From the NCBI GenBank assembly GCA_019722365.1, contig JADFUC010001753.1, positions 1-64,000 on the forward strand: a stretch of DNA of 64,000 nt, written 5' to 3'. Below the pieces are notes generated by a model that was not told the origin of the DNA, ran no database searches, and saw nothing but the letters and a program-made list of their open reading frames with translations. This DNA is from Lithospermum erythrorhizon. Taxonomy: Eukaryota > Streptophyta > Magnoliopsida > Boraginales > Boraginaceae. Positions within the stretch are counted from its first letter, which is position 1, and each line of letters opens with the position of its first letter. A program made the position numbers and the translations under genes. This document shows, piece by piece, positions 45,501 to 56,378 of the stretch.

Positions 45501-45990
45501 TCTGGCGTAATTGTTTCCCAGAGCAGTCCATTCCAATTCAATCCAAAATCCACTAACTTTCGAAAGGAGTACTTGAGTGCACCAACAAAGTGCTCGGCTT
45601 CTTTACCCGGAATGATTACTATAAGCCACCAATTACCTCGACCGGCCTCCCGCTTTGATTGTCTTATAATCCACGGGTACTCTTGCTTAAAATTCAAAGA
45701 TATAAAGAGTGTGTGGCTCGAGAATCAAATAATACGCGGCGTCGAGACCCACGTAAAGATAGAATTTTTGTCGCGTTCTCGAATATACGTGCCTCTGCCA
45801 GCTGGCGTATTTGCGTTAATGCACCTGCGCCATTGCTGACTCGCTCATCGCTACCTCTACACCCGTGATCTACCACAAATCTTGATCCCACTCTGGCGTC
45901 CTCGAGCGATCCCCTCATTACCACGAGATCCGCTTTCTCCCAAACTCTTCCGAGAGAAAAGCGGAAGTGGGTAGCCTACTTGTACCCGTA
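42537..45990 (-). pseudogene. Ty3/gypsy pol of element B: protease, RT, RNase H, integrase, chromodomain tail
   Basis: On minus the domain order is diagnostic. Protease: VLFDSRATHS (45694-45740 region). Reverse transcriptase: 45101-44757 with PPLRIDDLSPTEDGRVFKID and RYGHYEFSVMP; the catalytic motif reads FVVVFID followed by L, so the second aspartate is lost. RNase H: VYADAS and ELAAIVLALK in shifted frames (44380-44170). Integrase: KCLICQQ (about 43705) and DRDARLT (43275-43463). C-terminus near 42650-42760: VRVFRRNHRVE-ATW and NRYPQP, a chromodomain-like tail. Then AATTTCGAGGACGAAATTTT leads to a polypurine remnant GTGGGTAGAA at 42537-42546. This is Tekay/Del-type chromovirus. It is broken in every domain. 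Confidence 0.85.
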
Positions 45991-47220
45991 TAAAGAAGGA
46001 CATGCATTAGCAAAATGCCCAGCTGTGACATCGGGCTCACGTCACCCTAAAGTGCTGACAATCCCTACGCCTTGTGCCCGATTCACGCAGCAGTAACACT
46101 AAACATGTCGTTTATTGAACTTGAGAAATACACATGCATTGAAAACATTTCTTTTTCAGAATGCGAGGCCAGAAAGCCTGAAAATCTGGGTGAGCTTTGG
46201 TCTGCTGAAATATTTCACCTTACAGGCGGTCTTCTTCAAAGTTCCTCTGAAATCCCTATCGGTATGGCACTGTAACTCCAGTCGCATCAGACCTCCCTCT
46301 CTTTTCCCTGCGGATTACCAACATGTCCTCTCACTCTGACTCTGCATTCGCCGACTAGTGAAAAATAGTGTAAGTGAAAAGGACTGACCTCTCCCGAATA
46401 CGCTTAATCACCATTTTGGCGGAAGCCACGATCCGTTGCGGTTCGATTAGAGTGCGCTTCCGGAATCAAGCGGCGCTTGAAATTCATTAAACCTCTCGCC
46501 AATACCCGTATTTATTCTCCCATGACTGCATCGAACCGGCTCATATTGTAGTCTCCAAACAAAAATTCTGCCTAAAGAGTTCCCGAATCTAACCCAGTGA
46601 TGTCACAGCACAGCCACGAATCTTTGTGGACATGGTTCCGCTGACTCACAACTCCTCGAACCAAACTGGTATACTACAAAACTGCCTTGAATCATCTCCA
46701 AAACCAAACCGGTTCAAACATTCTAATGCTTCCGAGGTCGATCGCCTCGGGGTCGCGGCACTCTGAAACTCAAGGTGGTCCTTCTTGAGCTGTCTAGCGA
46801 TGCAGTGCGAGATCTCCACTTTGGAGTGCCGCGTGGGATTAGATCTTGAGACTTCTTGTCGCTCCAGCTGCCTATAAAATCCACCGTATAGAGCTCCTAC
46901 GGGAATTGCACCTCCCCTCGCTAGGGACCAGTTGAGTGCAACTCGGCTCTTAACTCGCCCCCACTTCCTCAGGCTCCACATTTCTGCCTAGCATTTCTAG
47001 GTATACCAGAGCCTCTTCAGCTGTCCTTCTGTGTCGCTCTACTCACAAAGCACACCTAACGGGTCCTTGATTCAATCTGCGAAACTCAACTCTCAAATTG
47101 GCATCCTTAGAAAGTCTAAGGAAAGAAAGGAAAAAGTAATTTAGACTCATAAAGACTACGTGACACAATTTTTTTTCTTTCAAAACCTTGAAGCATTAGA
47201 CCACCTTACATAACCAGTTA
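45991..47220 (-). pseudogene. Gag of gypsy element B
   Basis: On minus, 46981-46646 carries gag sequence (HLEFQSAATPRRSTSEALEC...), also recognisable in D's gag. A nucleocapsid knuckle remnant lies near 46030-45990 (AGHFANACPS, with the first cysteines lost to changes). In between, KAHPDFQAF and related pieces occur in shifted frames. Protease follows directly, as in the usual gag-pol polyprotein. It is non-functional as read. Confidence 0.65.
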
Positions 47221-47227
47221 AAAGCAG

Positions 47228-47248
47228 GAACTACGCTCGTACCTAATT
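47228..47248 (-). promoter_or_regulatory. Primer binding site of element B
   Basis: On minus the LTR end is followed by AATTAGGTACGAGCGTAG, a degenerate form of TGGTATCAGAGC. Confidence 0.5.
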
Positions 47249-49709
47249 TATAGCGACCCGCCTCGAATTAAATGCGCCCTCGAGGTTAGATAAATCGTCC
47301 AACACATGTATATGAGTCACCCATCGATGGTTGACAGAAAATCACTTGTTTATTTGCAATAAAACCGGATAGTTTGATAAAGTAAAATAGTTCGAAAACT
47401 CAAAATGTTGAAATCTGAGGTTTAACCATCGTGCGTCGCTATCCATGAAAGTGTAAAATTCCACTCCAGCATGCAGAGTCTCGAAATATTCCACAAAATA
47501 GTTTTACAATATTTGACATTCCAAACAAAAATATGACAAGCGGGTAAATCAAAATAAGAAAAGGTGGTTGCCGAGGATCACTTACCCTTTGTCCACCGCT
47601 TTAAGTAAATCCACGGACACCCGAACTCTGCCCATTTCGCGATGGCTTTGTCGATCGAGGGTAGGAAAGAGATAAGCTAAAACGACAAGTGGGGAAAGCA
47701 GATCCTTCCCGGATGGTAACTTACCCAGCGTCGAATAAGGTATACGATAAATTACTAGGCGTGGCGATAAAATGAGGCAGATATGTATATATATACAATC
47801 ATACATACAATACGAGGAATATGTCAATCATCCAAAGCATCAAACAAATAACCATCTCAGCAGCCCATTCTGAGAGAAATTCGGTGCGTTAACTGCGTAT
47901 GCATTTCAGATCTCAAAACCACGTAATCAAGCGAGTAAAAGCAGTATAATTCGCTGACACGATATTCCGCGTTCTTGAGCCCATGTCGCACAAAAACATC
48001 AACATCGCAATAACATTTCATCCTTTTCAGCATTCGCCGCGAGCGCTGGCAACTGACATATCGCTTTTCAGCGGTTTCGCGCCCGAACGCAACGCCGTCG
48101 TATCGCTTTTCGTGACTCGCTACCCGGCATGGCTTGTCAATCAATTATTCTCGATTCAACCAATTTACGGTTCACGCTAATACCAAACATACAAAGCGTC
48201 TGCGAATAATCTGATAACAACCATGATACACGATCACAACGATTTCATATAGAACTATCTTCCCCCCGTAAATATACAGCGAATCGTCGAAATACAAATA
48301 TACTCGAACGTAAGACCACTCAACATAAACGTATAAAACAATTTACATTCAAACATAAATACTCAAATATCGATACACTTCCGAATAATATGTCATACTT
48401 GCGTATCAGCCACCTACTGGTAAGCATTTCAGTTTAACGCTATACACACAAATGCTTTCATATACAGATACATTGTCACAGTAATTTACCATACACCATA
48501 CTCAAACATAAATAAGGTAACAAAGGTGATAAATCCCCATGGCTAGTACGCTGCGCCCAACCCGTCAATCGATCTCACTTTGTTCCCAGCGTCCCGAGTC
48601 TAAATGAAACACTCGAAAATATAATTACTATAAGTAATAGTCTCAACCCTTATCCTAATTTGGTTCTGACACCAGCCATTTTTAATTACAATTTGACAGA
48701 AACTGCATTATGGGTGCTAATTGGGTTCAATATGACTTCTGATACTTGAGAATTCCTTTACCAGGACTAATCATGACGATACCTTATCTAACTTACTAAC
48801 ATTTCCAATCGATTTCCAATCAGCAAGTTTCAACTCTTTAAGTTAGTTAAGCATTCTATCAACCTGTCAAACTAAAACACTCACTGAAATCCGTTAAACT
48901 AATTTCAACGTATTTTTCTTCCAATAGCTTACTTATTTCATAAATCTCGTTTCAAATAATCAAATAACATCCAATTAACATATTTATACTATAAAGCCAC
49001 ATTTTAGAAAATTAACCCAAATGGCTTTCGAGAAAGTCAACTCGACTATAACGTCCTTTCTACTGCTACGTCATTCTCCAATTCACATGTTATAATTTAA
49101 GTACGAACTAATAGTACATTCGATAATATAAAAACTAAAATTCAACTTAAAAATCCCAAAGTCAACTATACCGAAAACATCCGAAATTTCACCTCAAACC
49201 ACGATATTTTAACTTTCAATGATAACTAATTTACAATCAAGATGATTGGAGCGATAAAATTCAAAAATACAAAAAAAGAATTAACTCGATTCCCCGAAAA
49301 TGCACTACAGCAGATCGGACGCTCTTACCTTAAAGCAGCGAGGCGATGAGGGAGAAACTCTCCGAAAATTTGAGCTCAAAGCTTGAGTAACAAGGAGAAA
49401 ATCGAAAAAGAAAAAAATAAAAATGTAGGAGAAGAGTGGCGGTTGGAGGGAAGAAAGGGGAGAAATGGGTTTGGGGTTTGAGCTTATTTGATGGAGTTGG
49501 AAATTGGGTTAGACCCAATGGCAAATTGAAAATCCGAGCGTTTTATTCGTTCGATACCTCTGCGTTTAATTTATCAAGACAACTTCTTTTCGAACTTCAA
49601 CATTATCTGCGCTTAAAGTACTAGAGGCAAATTTAATTTTTAATAACTAAATTTAATACCCTCTCGTTTTAATTTATTTATTTATGATTAGATTCTTTGG
49701 TTTTTTACA
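47249..49709 (-). mobile_element. 5' LTR of gypsy element B
   Basis: TATAGCGACCC (TG changed to TA) to GGTTTTTTACA, 2461 bp against 2454 for its partner. On minus, the leader at 49520-49330 reads like other plant gypsy leaders (CCAAACCCATTTCTCCCC, GAGTTTCTCCCTCATCGCC), then TTTAAGGTAAGAGCG. Many small differences from the partner exist, yet the length is nearly unchanged. Flanking five bases (AGATA left of the element, GCTAG right) do not form a target duplication. Confidence 0.85.
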
Positions 49710-51564
49710 GCTAGAGTCGTATTGATGGATGACTCGGTTTAAGAGACTACTCATTTTATCGATAATTTGATTTCTGATTAAAATTCTCAAAGACAAATGT
49801 TTTAAAGTTCTGATCCATCGGGGTTATTTCTAACTTGACTTGACTCCGTATATATCTGACATATCAAAAAAGGCGATAATACCCGTGATGCTACAATGAG
49901 TGCTTGAAGTGTAAGGCCCAGCCAGAAGTGATACACGTATCAAAGTGAGAATAGATCCTTGCTTGCACTTATCACAGAGTATAAGGCCAACGACAATGCA
50001 CATAGCAGAGGTAGTAGCCAGATCTCATGCATATGCAGTATAAGGCCAATGACGTCACACGTATCACGCAAGGAAGGAGAGTCACAACTTAATCATCTCG
50101 ATATAGGGTCCTTATCATAATGTAAAATCTCAGTCAGCATGCTCAACCCATACCTCAGAGCAACCAACTACTACACTCCCCAGTAATATCAAGCCACACT
50201 TTAAAACATCTCAAAATCATAAATCGATAAACGACATAGAGCAAGGCCACGAGAAATACAAAAGTGCAGGCAAAGGCGGAACACAATGCGACAAGGCCAC
50301 GCAAGGAAATACAAAAGTCTTGAGCAAAGGCTTGAGGAACCTGAAAATCTTAAACTGAGTACAGAACCTAAGAAATGTAAGGCTGAGAGTTGGTATTCTT
50401 TACCTCAAGTAAATCTTCAATGCCACGAAATACAATCACACCAATCATATAAATGGCTCATTACAAAATGAAACACACATGTCCTACGAAGATGACATGT
50501 TTCACACAATTTAAAAGTAACTACGTAAAGTAGCACCCGTGAATAAGTACTACTTTCTGGCAGATTACCGCAAAACCTTCCGCAGCTTGATCCACGGTAT
50601 ACGCCCACTTTCCGTCGACTCCTCTTAAGCGCCCCGAAAGTATAATTCAAAACCTACTCACATACTTGCGTTCCTAGAAGATACACACTACGACTCTTGA
50701 GTGGAGCGATTGCTACGGTCTAAAATGACGGATAAAACAACGAAATAATAACCCGTCGGGCCTTGAAGCCAATCGGTCATTAGAATTATTTATCGAGCTT
50801 TAACATTTTGGTATCAACATAAGTCCTCACCATTTAACCACCAGTCCATAATTAACAACCTATACTCCAAAATCTTAGTACAACTCACCTTACAAATCAC
50901 TTTCTGACACAACCTGCTAATCAATTATAAATCACAATTCTAACTTATACAGTAAGGTCAATTTAACCCCCGACACGTTTAAAGTCTTATAAAAAAAGTC
51001 AACAATAAAAGTCCAACTAACCTCGAAAAGTCAACCTATCACTAAAATCCTCAAGCAACTTCTTAGTTCATGAATTAATCGTTTATATGCGTCGTAGTAC
51101 GATATGAAACTTAAACATTATTAAATTTAAGTTATGCCAAAAGTCAACAAAGTCAACCGTTTTAAATTCTTTCGAACTCTAACTTCATACCTCATATTTG
51201 TAGGAAAAACTGATGGGAAGCTTTCAATAATCAACTTGAGGATGTGTAAACAAAGTGATGAAATGGAAGAGAAAATTTTCTTGTTTGGTATGAGGGGGTC
51301 TGACGGCAGCTCTCAAGAAGGAGGGAGATGATTTTCTTTTTTTTGTGTTGTGATGATAAGTGGATGAGAGTAGATAACTTAACTCTTAAGTCTTAGAAGC
51401 CACACAGGAGTTTGTGCCCATTTTAAGTGAATCGAGTTATCAAACGACTTAACGATAGAACTTAATTCGAATTATCACTCTTACTACTTTCGATTATAAA
51501 TGTAATTAGAGCTCAAATAAATTTCAAATTATATTATTAGCCGAAATTAATCGGAGCAGTTATT
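49710..51564 (-). mobile_element. 3' LTR of gypsy element C, shortened
   Basis: It matches the right LTR (56379-58954) but lacks its first ~55-60 bp on plus and about 650 bp between CATATCAAAA (49870) and the tandem array. It ends AATCGGAGCAGTTATTA, and a polypurine tract (AGGAGGGAGGCA on minus, 51565-51576) follows directly. It begins where element B's right LTR stops. Confidence 0.75.
49900..50045. repeat. Remnant tandem array in LTR C (left copy)
   Basis: About two units with AAGTGA-AATAGATCCTT and GTATAAGGCC at 49978 and 50038. The right LTR has four units. Confidence 0.65.
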
Positions 51565-51576
51565 ATGCCTCCCTCC

Positions 51577-54500
51577 TAATAAAATTTCGACATCGAGACG
51601 ACAGCAAGCGACCAAGAAGAACATATAGTAACACGAGGAAATCAAATACCATAAAGAAAAGCAATACTAACTCAAATACACTTTCGAAAGGCTGCGGGTA
51701 GCGGTTCACAAATCTCGTCCACTCACTTTCCCAGGTAGCTCGCCAGTTCCTACATGGAACTTTCCTTAAAATACTACGCCTCCCTGAACCTTACTCGCTT
51801 CCGGTCACAAGTTTCCCGTGCTTTCACCGAGCGTGAGGTCCTACCGAAACACACCGGAGGTAAGCTAAGATTATGCGACTTCGTCGGGATATCTTCCTCA
51901 AGCAGGATACATGGAACACATTGTAGATCCTATCTAAACTCGGAGGTAACGGCAACCCGATAAGCCACGAACTGACTACTCCCAAGGATCTGAATGGTCG
52001 ATATAACGAGGACTCGACTTCCTCCCCGAATCGCATCCTTCCATGGGGATACCCTCGGGGAACACGCGGTCGCCAGGCCTCGAAGCAGCAATGCCTTTCT
52101 GCGATGATATACATATTTCTTACACTTTATCTGTTTGTCCTCGGAATCTTATTTGAATCAACTGATCCCATTTCAGCTGGCCTCTCGACTCAGAACCGTA
52201 AACTTTCCTCTGCCATACCTCGTTTCCAACAAAGCGGAATCACGACACCTCCGCTTGTCCCTGTTCTCAAGGTTTCCGTCTGATGCTGGCATGGAAGATG
52301 TTGTTTATGCTTGAACTATCTTAGACAGCTTCGTCCCAATTTCGGAGAAGTTTAGAACCACGAGCACGGGCATATCCTCAGCGTCCATTATCGTCTGCCA
52401 GTTGCCCGTCATGCGGGATGAAAAGATGTGCTGACTACTGCTTTGGTCCCCGATTGCCTCCTACTTAGACTAGAACCTCGAAGTGAATCTGTCGCGATCG
52501 AAATGATAAACCTTGGGAACCACGAGTCTTGACTTCCTTGATCGATCCACGTAGATGCTTCGCTAGTTTCTGAGGGCCGTACATGAATCCCAATAGGTAG
52601 GAAATGAGCCGACTTAGATAGCCTATCACAATCACCGAGATCCGTCATGTCGCACCGATGTCCTAGAAAGCCCAAACCACGAAGTCCATGGTAATATTCT
52701 TCCGTGTCCCACTCGAAATTTTAAGAGTACTGCTGACAAAACCGGGGATGTCTATACGAAACCCAGCGAGGATGTCTATGATTAGCCTTACTTTCTTTAA
52801 TGAGCCAAGCACTTTGCCACGAACTCTGCGTCTCTCTCTTACGTTTCACGGCCGCAATCCACGTCAACCTCAAATGTGGTACATGCGTGCTACTGGGTGT
52901 ACGCTATAGGGAGTGCTTAGAGCCTCGTCAGAATCTCCTCACCAATTTCGTAGAATACGATTTCTATGATCTACAAATCATCGCCAGTATACTCACCGTC
53001 AACCGTGAAATGCGATCGACCCGTTTCACCGCGTCCTACGGATAACCTAGGTACGTAAATGCCGATTGCTCTGCCCGATTCTAAGATTCGATCCTGTGTT
53101 GATTAGAACTTCTGTATAGTGAAAATCTCCCACGTCATTCACAATCAAAATCGACTTCCAATTTGTTTATTCTACTCTCTTTGGATCTTTTGATTTCCAC
53201 TTTCTACTCATTATCGACTCACATTTGCCTTTCTTGGGTGGTACTGATAGTCCAAGTCACCAATCAGCGATGAACTCCGTCCACTCCCTGCGCCTCGAAA
53301 TTCAAATCTATCTGCGTGGAAGATATTTAAACTACTTATGATGATAAAAATCATTTAACCCGTCTGAGATAGTGTCTCCCGAATTTCCAAACGCAAAGAC
53401 TATCGCCCCAGCTCGAGATCGCTAGATTGGATGATTCTTACCGTGATTTCTCCAGTGTCAGGAAGCATAGGTAATCACGCTTCCCATTCTGCGTTAGAAA
53501 CGCTTTGACCACGATGCGGCAGCCATGCAAATCACGTAGCCACCGGAGACAGGGCGGTGCTTAAGCTAACACTTTGGAGTTGTAGTCAACTTCCCCGCTT
53601 TAATATCCACAGTAGTCCTCGCATTCACTATCCAAATAAAGCGGAACCCCGCTTTTGGTCAACTTGGTCAGTAGTCGCGATCAAATTGAAGTCCTTGATG
53701 AATCATGGTAACCAGCTAACCCCGAGAAACTCCTACTTCGGTCGCACTCTTGGGGCGCTCCCAATTGTTCGGCCTCCATACATTGGATGACACAAATACC
53801 CTCGCCTTGAAATAGCGTGACCAGGGAATTGCACTTTCGCCAACGGAACTCACATTTAGAAAACTTGGCATACAAGCGGTCTTTGTTCGAGGTCCTGTAC
53901 GATCATAGTCTCGTATTTCTCACTCCTACAGAATATATCGAGAATATCATCAATGAATACCACCAGGCTTCATTAAATACTCCCGAAATACCGGTTCATC
54001 AAATTCATAAAGGCCGCCGGTGCGTTAAATGGAATCCAGAATGGCATCACTTTATAAGCTTCGTAATGCCCATGCTTGAGATCGGAAAGCGATTTGAATA
54101 TCATCCCAACTGATCCTGGCTGGTGATAACTAGACGCAAATCAATCTTCAAGAACACCTTGGCATCCTTGGTGATCAAACAAATTGTCGATTACGGGCAG
54201 AGTGGTATCGGTTCTTAATGATCACTTTATTCAAGCTGCACATAGTCAATGCAGCGACCTCGTGAACCATCTTCTTTTCACAAATAAGTAGTGCGCCCCC
54301 GAGGAGATACGCTCGATTACGATGAATCTTTCTCCGACTCCATGGCGGAGTCATGATTCTACTTGACTCGGCTTTGGGCCATCCGATGCGGTAGAAGAGA
54401 GAAATTGGTGCTTGCGTGCAGAGACTAACCTCGAAAAGCAAATTCGGTCTCTCCTGCAGCGGCTTGATCCGTGGGGTCACCGGAAAGACATCCTCGAACT

Positions 54501-55000
54501 CTCTAACGACCATGTCCCTCTAATACGCCCTCTTCTCTATTCAAATCAATCACATATCCCAGGGAACCCAACGCACCCTTTACTGCATTAATCTCAGCAC
54601 GAGAATGTGATACAAAACTCGAAGAGCCAAAACTTTACGTCCCCATGAATCGGATATAAAGTGCTGCAAGACCCCCAGTAATCTCCTTTCGATGGCAATC
54701 AATTACGTGATGTTTCCCCGACCAATCCACCTAAGATAAGATCAATCGGAAGCTGAATGGAAGTAAATCGATAGATAACAATGCGACCACATACACTCAA
54801 GGACAATCTCTAAATCTGAGTACAGCTTGTCGGCACTCCCTACGGTGTCGCTGTCAGAGTGGAATGAGTAAGGGCCACGCAGCATCTGAATAAAATGAGA
54901 AATAAAAATTAGAAAGCAAAGGTGTGATCCCAAGGAATCAAACAACACTCTAGCCCCAAAATCTACAGGAATAATGTACATCTTGGCTGCAGGGGGTATC
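51577..55000 (-). pseudogene. Ty3/gypsy pol of element C: protease, RT with FIDD, RNase H region, integrase, chromodomain tail
   Basis: On minus. Protease: ARVLFDSLGSH near 54930. Reverse transcriptase: VVREFEDVFP and LNKVIIKNRY (54513-54175), the catalytic FVVFIDDIL-type motif intact as VVFIDDIL near 53940-53965, and YAKFSKCEFRW with RSFSGLAGYH (53875-53690). Integrase: DRLSKSAHFLPI near 52600 and FHPA at 52410. Integrase C-terminus: LPPSLDRIYNVFHVSCLRKI (about 51960-51900). A chromodomain-like tail with NRYPQPF lies near 51690. Stops and shifts separate the blocks. It has the same lineage features as B. Only parts of RNase H can be guessed. Confidence 0.85.
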
Positions 55001-56345
55001 ATAGCCTCACAGGTAGATAGCGGCTGAATCGCTCGACCATTTCATTTCTGTAGGCTGCCACCCGGCGGCTCCTCACGAGGTCCTCCGGCTCAATATCCCG
55101 GCCTCACGGCGCCCGTCGATCACCACGATTCCCACGATAACGCCTGCGGTGAGCCAGCATTTGATACTAGCACGCCTGCGAGGCGATCGCCAGCGAATGT
55201 CACAGGCTGGCGGCATCGATAACATGTGACACGCTTACCGGTAATCCTGGCATGTGCCCGATCGGCCGCCGCGGTAACATTTGATGCCTACGAACCCCGG
55301 AGGTATTTCTGGACCCCGGGCGGATCTGTGGCGCCAGCGTGCGAAGGCGGTGGAACAACTTTCAGGCTGACCCAGCCGAACCTTTGAAGTAACTACACTG
55401 GGGCGACTCGCTTGTTAGATCTCCCTACGAGGAACTCTAAATTTAGTAGGCGTACGGGCTGAAAGTCTAAATTCGACTCTCGCCGATCAACAACCTCTGG
55501 CTCTGCTTAACTCGTTTCCATGCTTGAGGCGGCGTTCCTCGCGGCATAGGCTGGTAAACCATCAGTGAGATGCGGTGATGCCCACGTCGGCCGTCCATCT
55601 GAACCTAGTGATCCTCTTCGCTCTGGGATGGCATCGGGAACTAGTCGTGAGATCTCGCTTTCATTGTTTCTCGTACTCCTCGCGGACAGCCTCGAACCTG
55701 CGTCGTGAAAATCGACTCTACTCTCGAGGCCGTAATTGTTGGTCTCTAAGCAATAATTCTCAGGAAGAGCTCGACAAATAAACCAGAGCATGAATCTCCC
55801 TACCATGATCAAAAATTTTCAGGTTCTCCCGCGATCCACGGGCACTCTCGTGAAGTCTATAAGTATGACTTCACTCTGCATTCTAGCCCTTGTTACCCGT
55901 CGGCTCAAGATGGACTTCGTATGAACTTCAAATAGCACGCTCTGGTGAACCCCACCGGGAAAGCTTGGAGGATCTATAACAGAAACCGGTCAAGCAATTT
56001 ACTGCGGAATTCGACTCACTCTTCGGCCATTGGGCATTCTGTTTCTCCTAAAGTGCACACCATCCTCCTTGGCACAGCTGCCCCGAGAAAGAATCGCCTC
56101 AGGACCTAATGGTCCTTTATTTGTCTTCGTCGGCCAGTATCCCACTACAGTTGGCCTCTTTTTCTGGCCTACCACCAGCTCTCATTTCTTTACCTTGGCG
56201 CCTCCTTGTCTACCACTTCCGTAGTACGGGTGGCATCCTCGACATTCGCAATGAAAAAGACTTGGGAGTTTTTCCGACAAAAACACCACTATGGCGACTC
56301 GAGGAAAAATAAAGCAAGTCAGCCTTTTAACCACCTGAATAACGA
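55001..56345 (-). pseudogene. Gag of gypsy element C with two zinc-knuckle remnants
   Basis: On minus, 55812-55507 has gag-like sequence (GRFMLWFICRALPENY...). Two adjacent knuckles follow: GIKCYRGGRSGTCQDY near 55290-55245, with the second cysteine changed to glycine, and TCYRCRQPVTFAGDR near 55225-55180, with C-x2-C kept. Doubled knuckles are not the usual form in this lineage. Protease follows at about 54990. It is non-functional as read. Confidence 0.65.
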
Positions 56346-56354
56346 AGCTGTCTG

Positions 56355-56378
56355 AAACTGGGCTACGATACCAAAGCT
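56355..56378 (-). promoter_or_regulatory. Primer binding site of element C
   Basis: On minus, TTTGGTATCGTAGCCCAGTT directly follows the 5' LTR. It is the best-preserved primer site among the gypsy elements here (tRNA-iMet, TGGTATCAGAGCCC). Confidence 0.75.
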
